From Pseudomonadota bacterium (lineage in GTDB: Bacteria > Pseudomonadota > Alphaproteobacteria > Rhizobiales > Xanthobacteraceae): a stretch of 6,473 nucleotides of DNA. The notes under the pieces are model-generated. The model saw nothing but the letters and a program-made list of their open reading frames with translations, was not told where the DNA came from and searched no databases. Below are positions 6,063 to 6,473 of the stretch, piece after piece; position 1 is the stretch's first letter, and each line of letters starts with the position of its first letter. Location: assembly GCA_963205465.1 (NCBI GenBank), contig CAUJKG010000348.1:1-6473 (forward strand). The letters run 5' to 3'. A program made the position numbers and the translations under genes.

Positions 6063-6473
6063 CTAGAGGTGGAACTTCTCGAGCTGCCGGTGCTCGGCTT
6101 CGATCCAGCGCGTGGTGCCGGTCGCCGAACGCATCACGACCGTATGCGTGAAGATACGGTTGCCCTTGAATTCGACGCCGCGCAGCATCGAGCCGGTGGT
6201 GACGCCAGTCGCCGCGATCAGGCAGTCGCCGCGCACCATCTCGCTCATGTCGTACTTCTTGTTCGGATCCTTCACGCCCATCTTGGCCGCGCGGGTACGC
6301 TTCTCTTCGGTATCGAGAATGAGACGGCCCTGCATCTGTCCGCCGATGCAGCGAAGCGCGGCGGCAGCCAGCACGCCTTCCGGCGCGCCGCCGATGCCGA
6401 GATAGATGTCAATGCCGGTTTCGTCCGGGTCGGTCGTATGAATGACACCGGCAACGTCGCCATCGGTGATGAG
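6063..6473 (-). CDS. glpX: Fructose-1,6-bisphosphatase class II GlpX (C-terminal part, cut by window edge)
   Basis: The last 136 residues of GlpX; the frame is open through the right edge and family members are about 320-340 residues, so roughly the N-terminal 190 are missing. GlpX hydrolyses fructose-1,6-bisphosphate to fructose-6-phosphate in gluconeogenesis and, in autotrophs, the Calvin cycle, using divalent metal. Visible signatures, numbered from the first residue in view, are LITDGDVAGVI (1-11), part of the substrate-binding region; GIGGAPEGVLAAAALRCIGGQMQGRL (26-51), in which E32 matches the metal-binding glutamate of E. coli GlpX (Glu213); a K/R-rich stretch with MSEMVRGD (76-83); and IAATGVTTGSMLRGV (86-100). 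The last motif usually reads TGVTDG, so T93 in place of Asp is a small oddity. It leads the run of - strand genes in view; in many rhizobia the homoserine dehydrogenase gene lies upstream, out of view here. Confidence 0.95.
   Translation of the reverse strand, partial: LITDGDVAGVIHTTDPDETGIDIYLGIGGAPEGVLAAAALRCIGGQMQGRLILDTEEKRTRAAKMGVKDPNKKYDMSEMVRGDCLIAATGVTTGSMLRGVEFKGNRIFTHTVVMRSATGTTRWIEAEHRQLEKFHL

Noticed and set aside
1..6473. A new defence, mobile or secondary-metabolite system
   Set aside because: Every gene of normal coding character falls in a known family, order and spacing look like ordinary chromosome, and no integrase, transposase, toxin, nuclease cluster or repeat array is present.

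Overview
The window is about 6.5 kb of GC-rich, gene-dense bacterial chromosome. Codon choice, gene content and a palindromic intergenic element (GNRA-capped hairpin followed by CCATAACC) suggest an alphaproteobacterium of the order Hyphomicrobiales (Rhizobiales), plausibly near the Bradyrhizobium/Xanthobacteraceae group. That placement rests on remembered family resemblance, not on a search.

Layout. Positions 1-1225 hold a + strand run: the last codons of a gene cut by the window edge (probably azlC), azlD, and a drug/metabolite transporter (EamA) gene, packed with a 4-base overlap and a 3-base gap. From 1209 to the right edge every gene is on the - strand. In the direction of transcription these are glpX (3' part only), a GNAT acetyltransferase, recJ, an L2HGDH-like FAD oxidoreductase, bioY and trhA (hemolysin III/PAQR). 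The two blocks converge at 1209-1225, where the eamA and trhA reading frames overlap tail to tail by 17 bases.

How the genes relate. glpX, the GNAT gene, recJ and the FAD oxidoreductase gene look like one transcription unit: glpX and the GNAT gene abut (TAGATG), and the FAD gene begins 4 bases after the recJ stop. A repeat-bearing gap of 115 bases lies between the GNAT gene and recJ. bioY has its own strong Shine-Dalgarno sequence and a 94-base leader carrying a small hairpin; trhA follows 45 bases later. The functions are mixed housekeeping: gluconeogenesis, DNA repair, 2-hydroxyacid or amine oxidation, biotin uptake, membrane homeostasis and branched-chain amino acid export. They do not form one pathway.

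Assessment. I see no mobile element, CRISPR array, phage, toxin or defence gene, RNA gene, or obviously new multi-gene system. The points most worth a second look are the two-stem palindromic element between the GNAT gene and recJ, and the replacement of two of the usual three metal-ligand histidines in the hemolysin III protein by asparagine. All gaps between genes are shorter than 120 bases.
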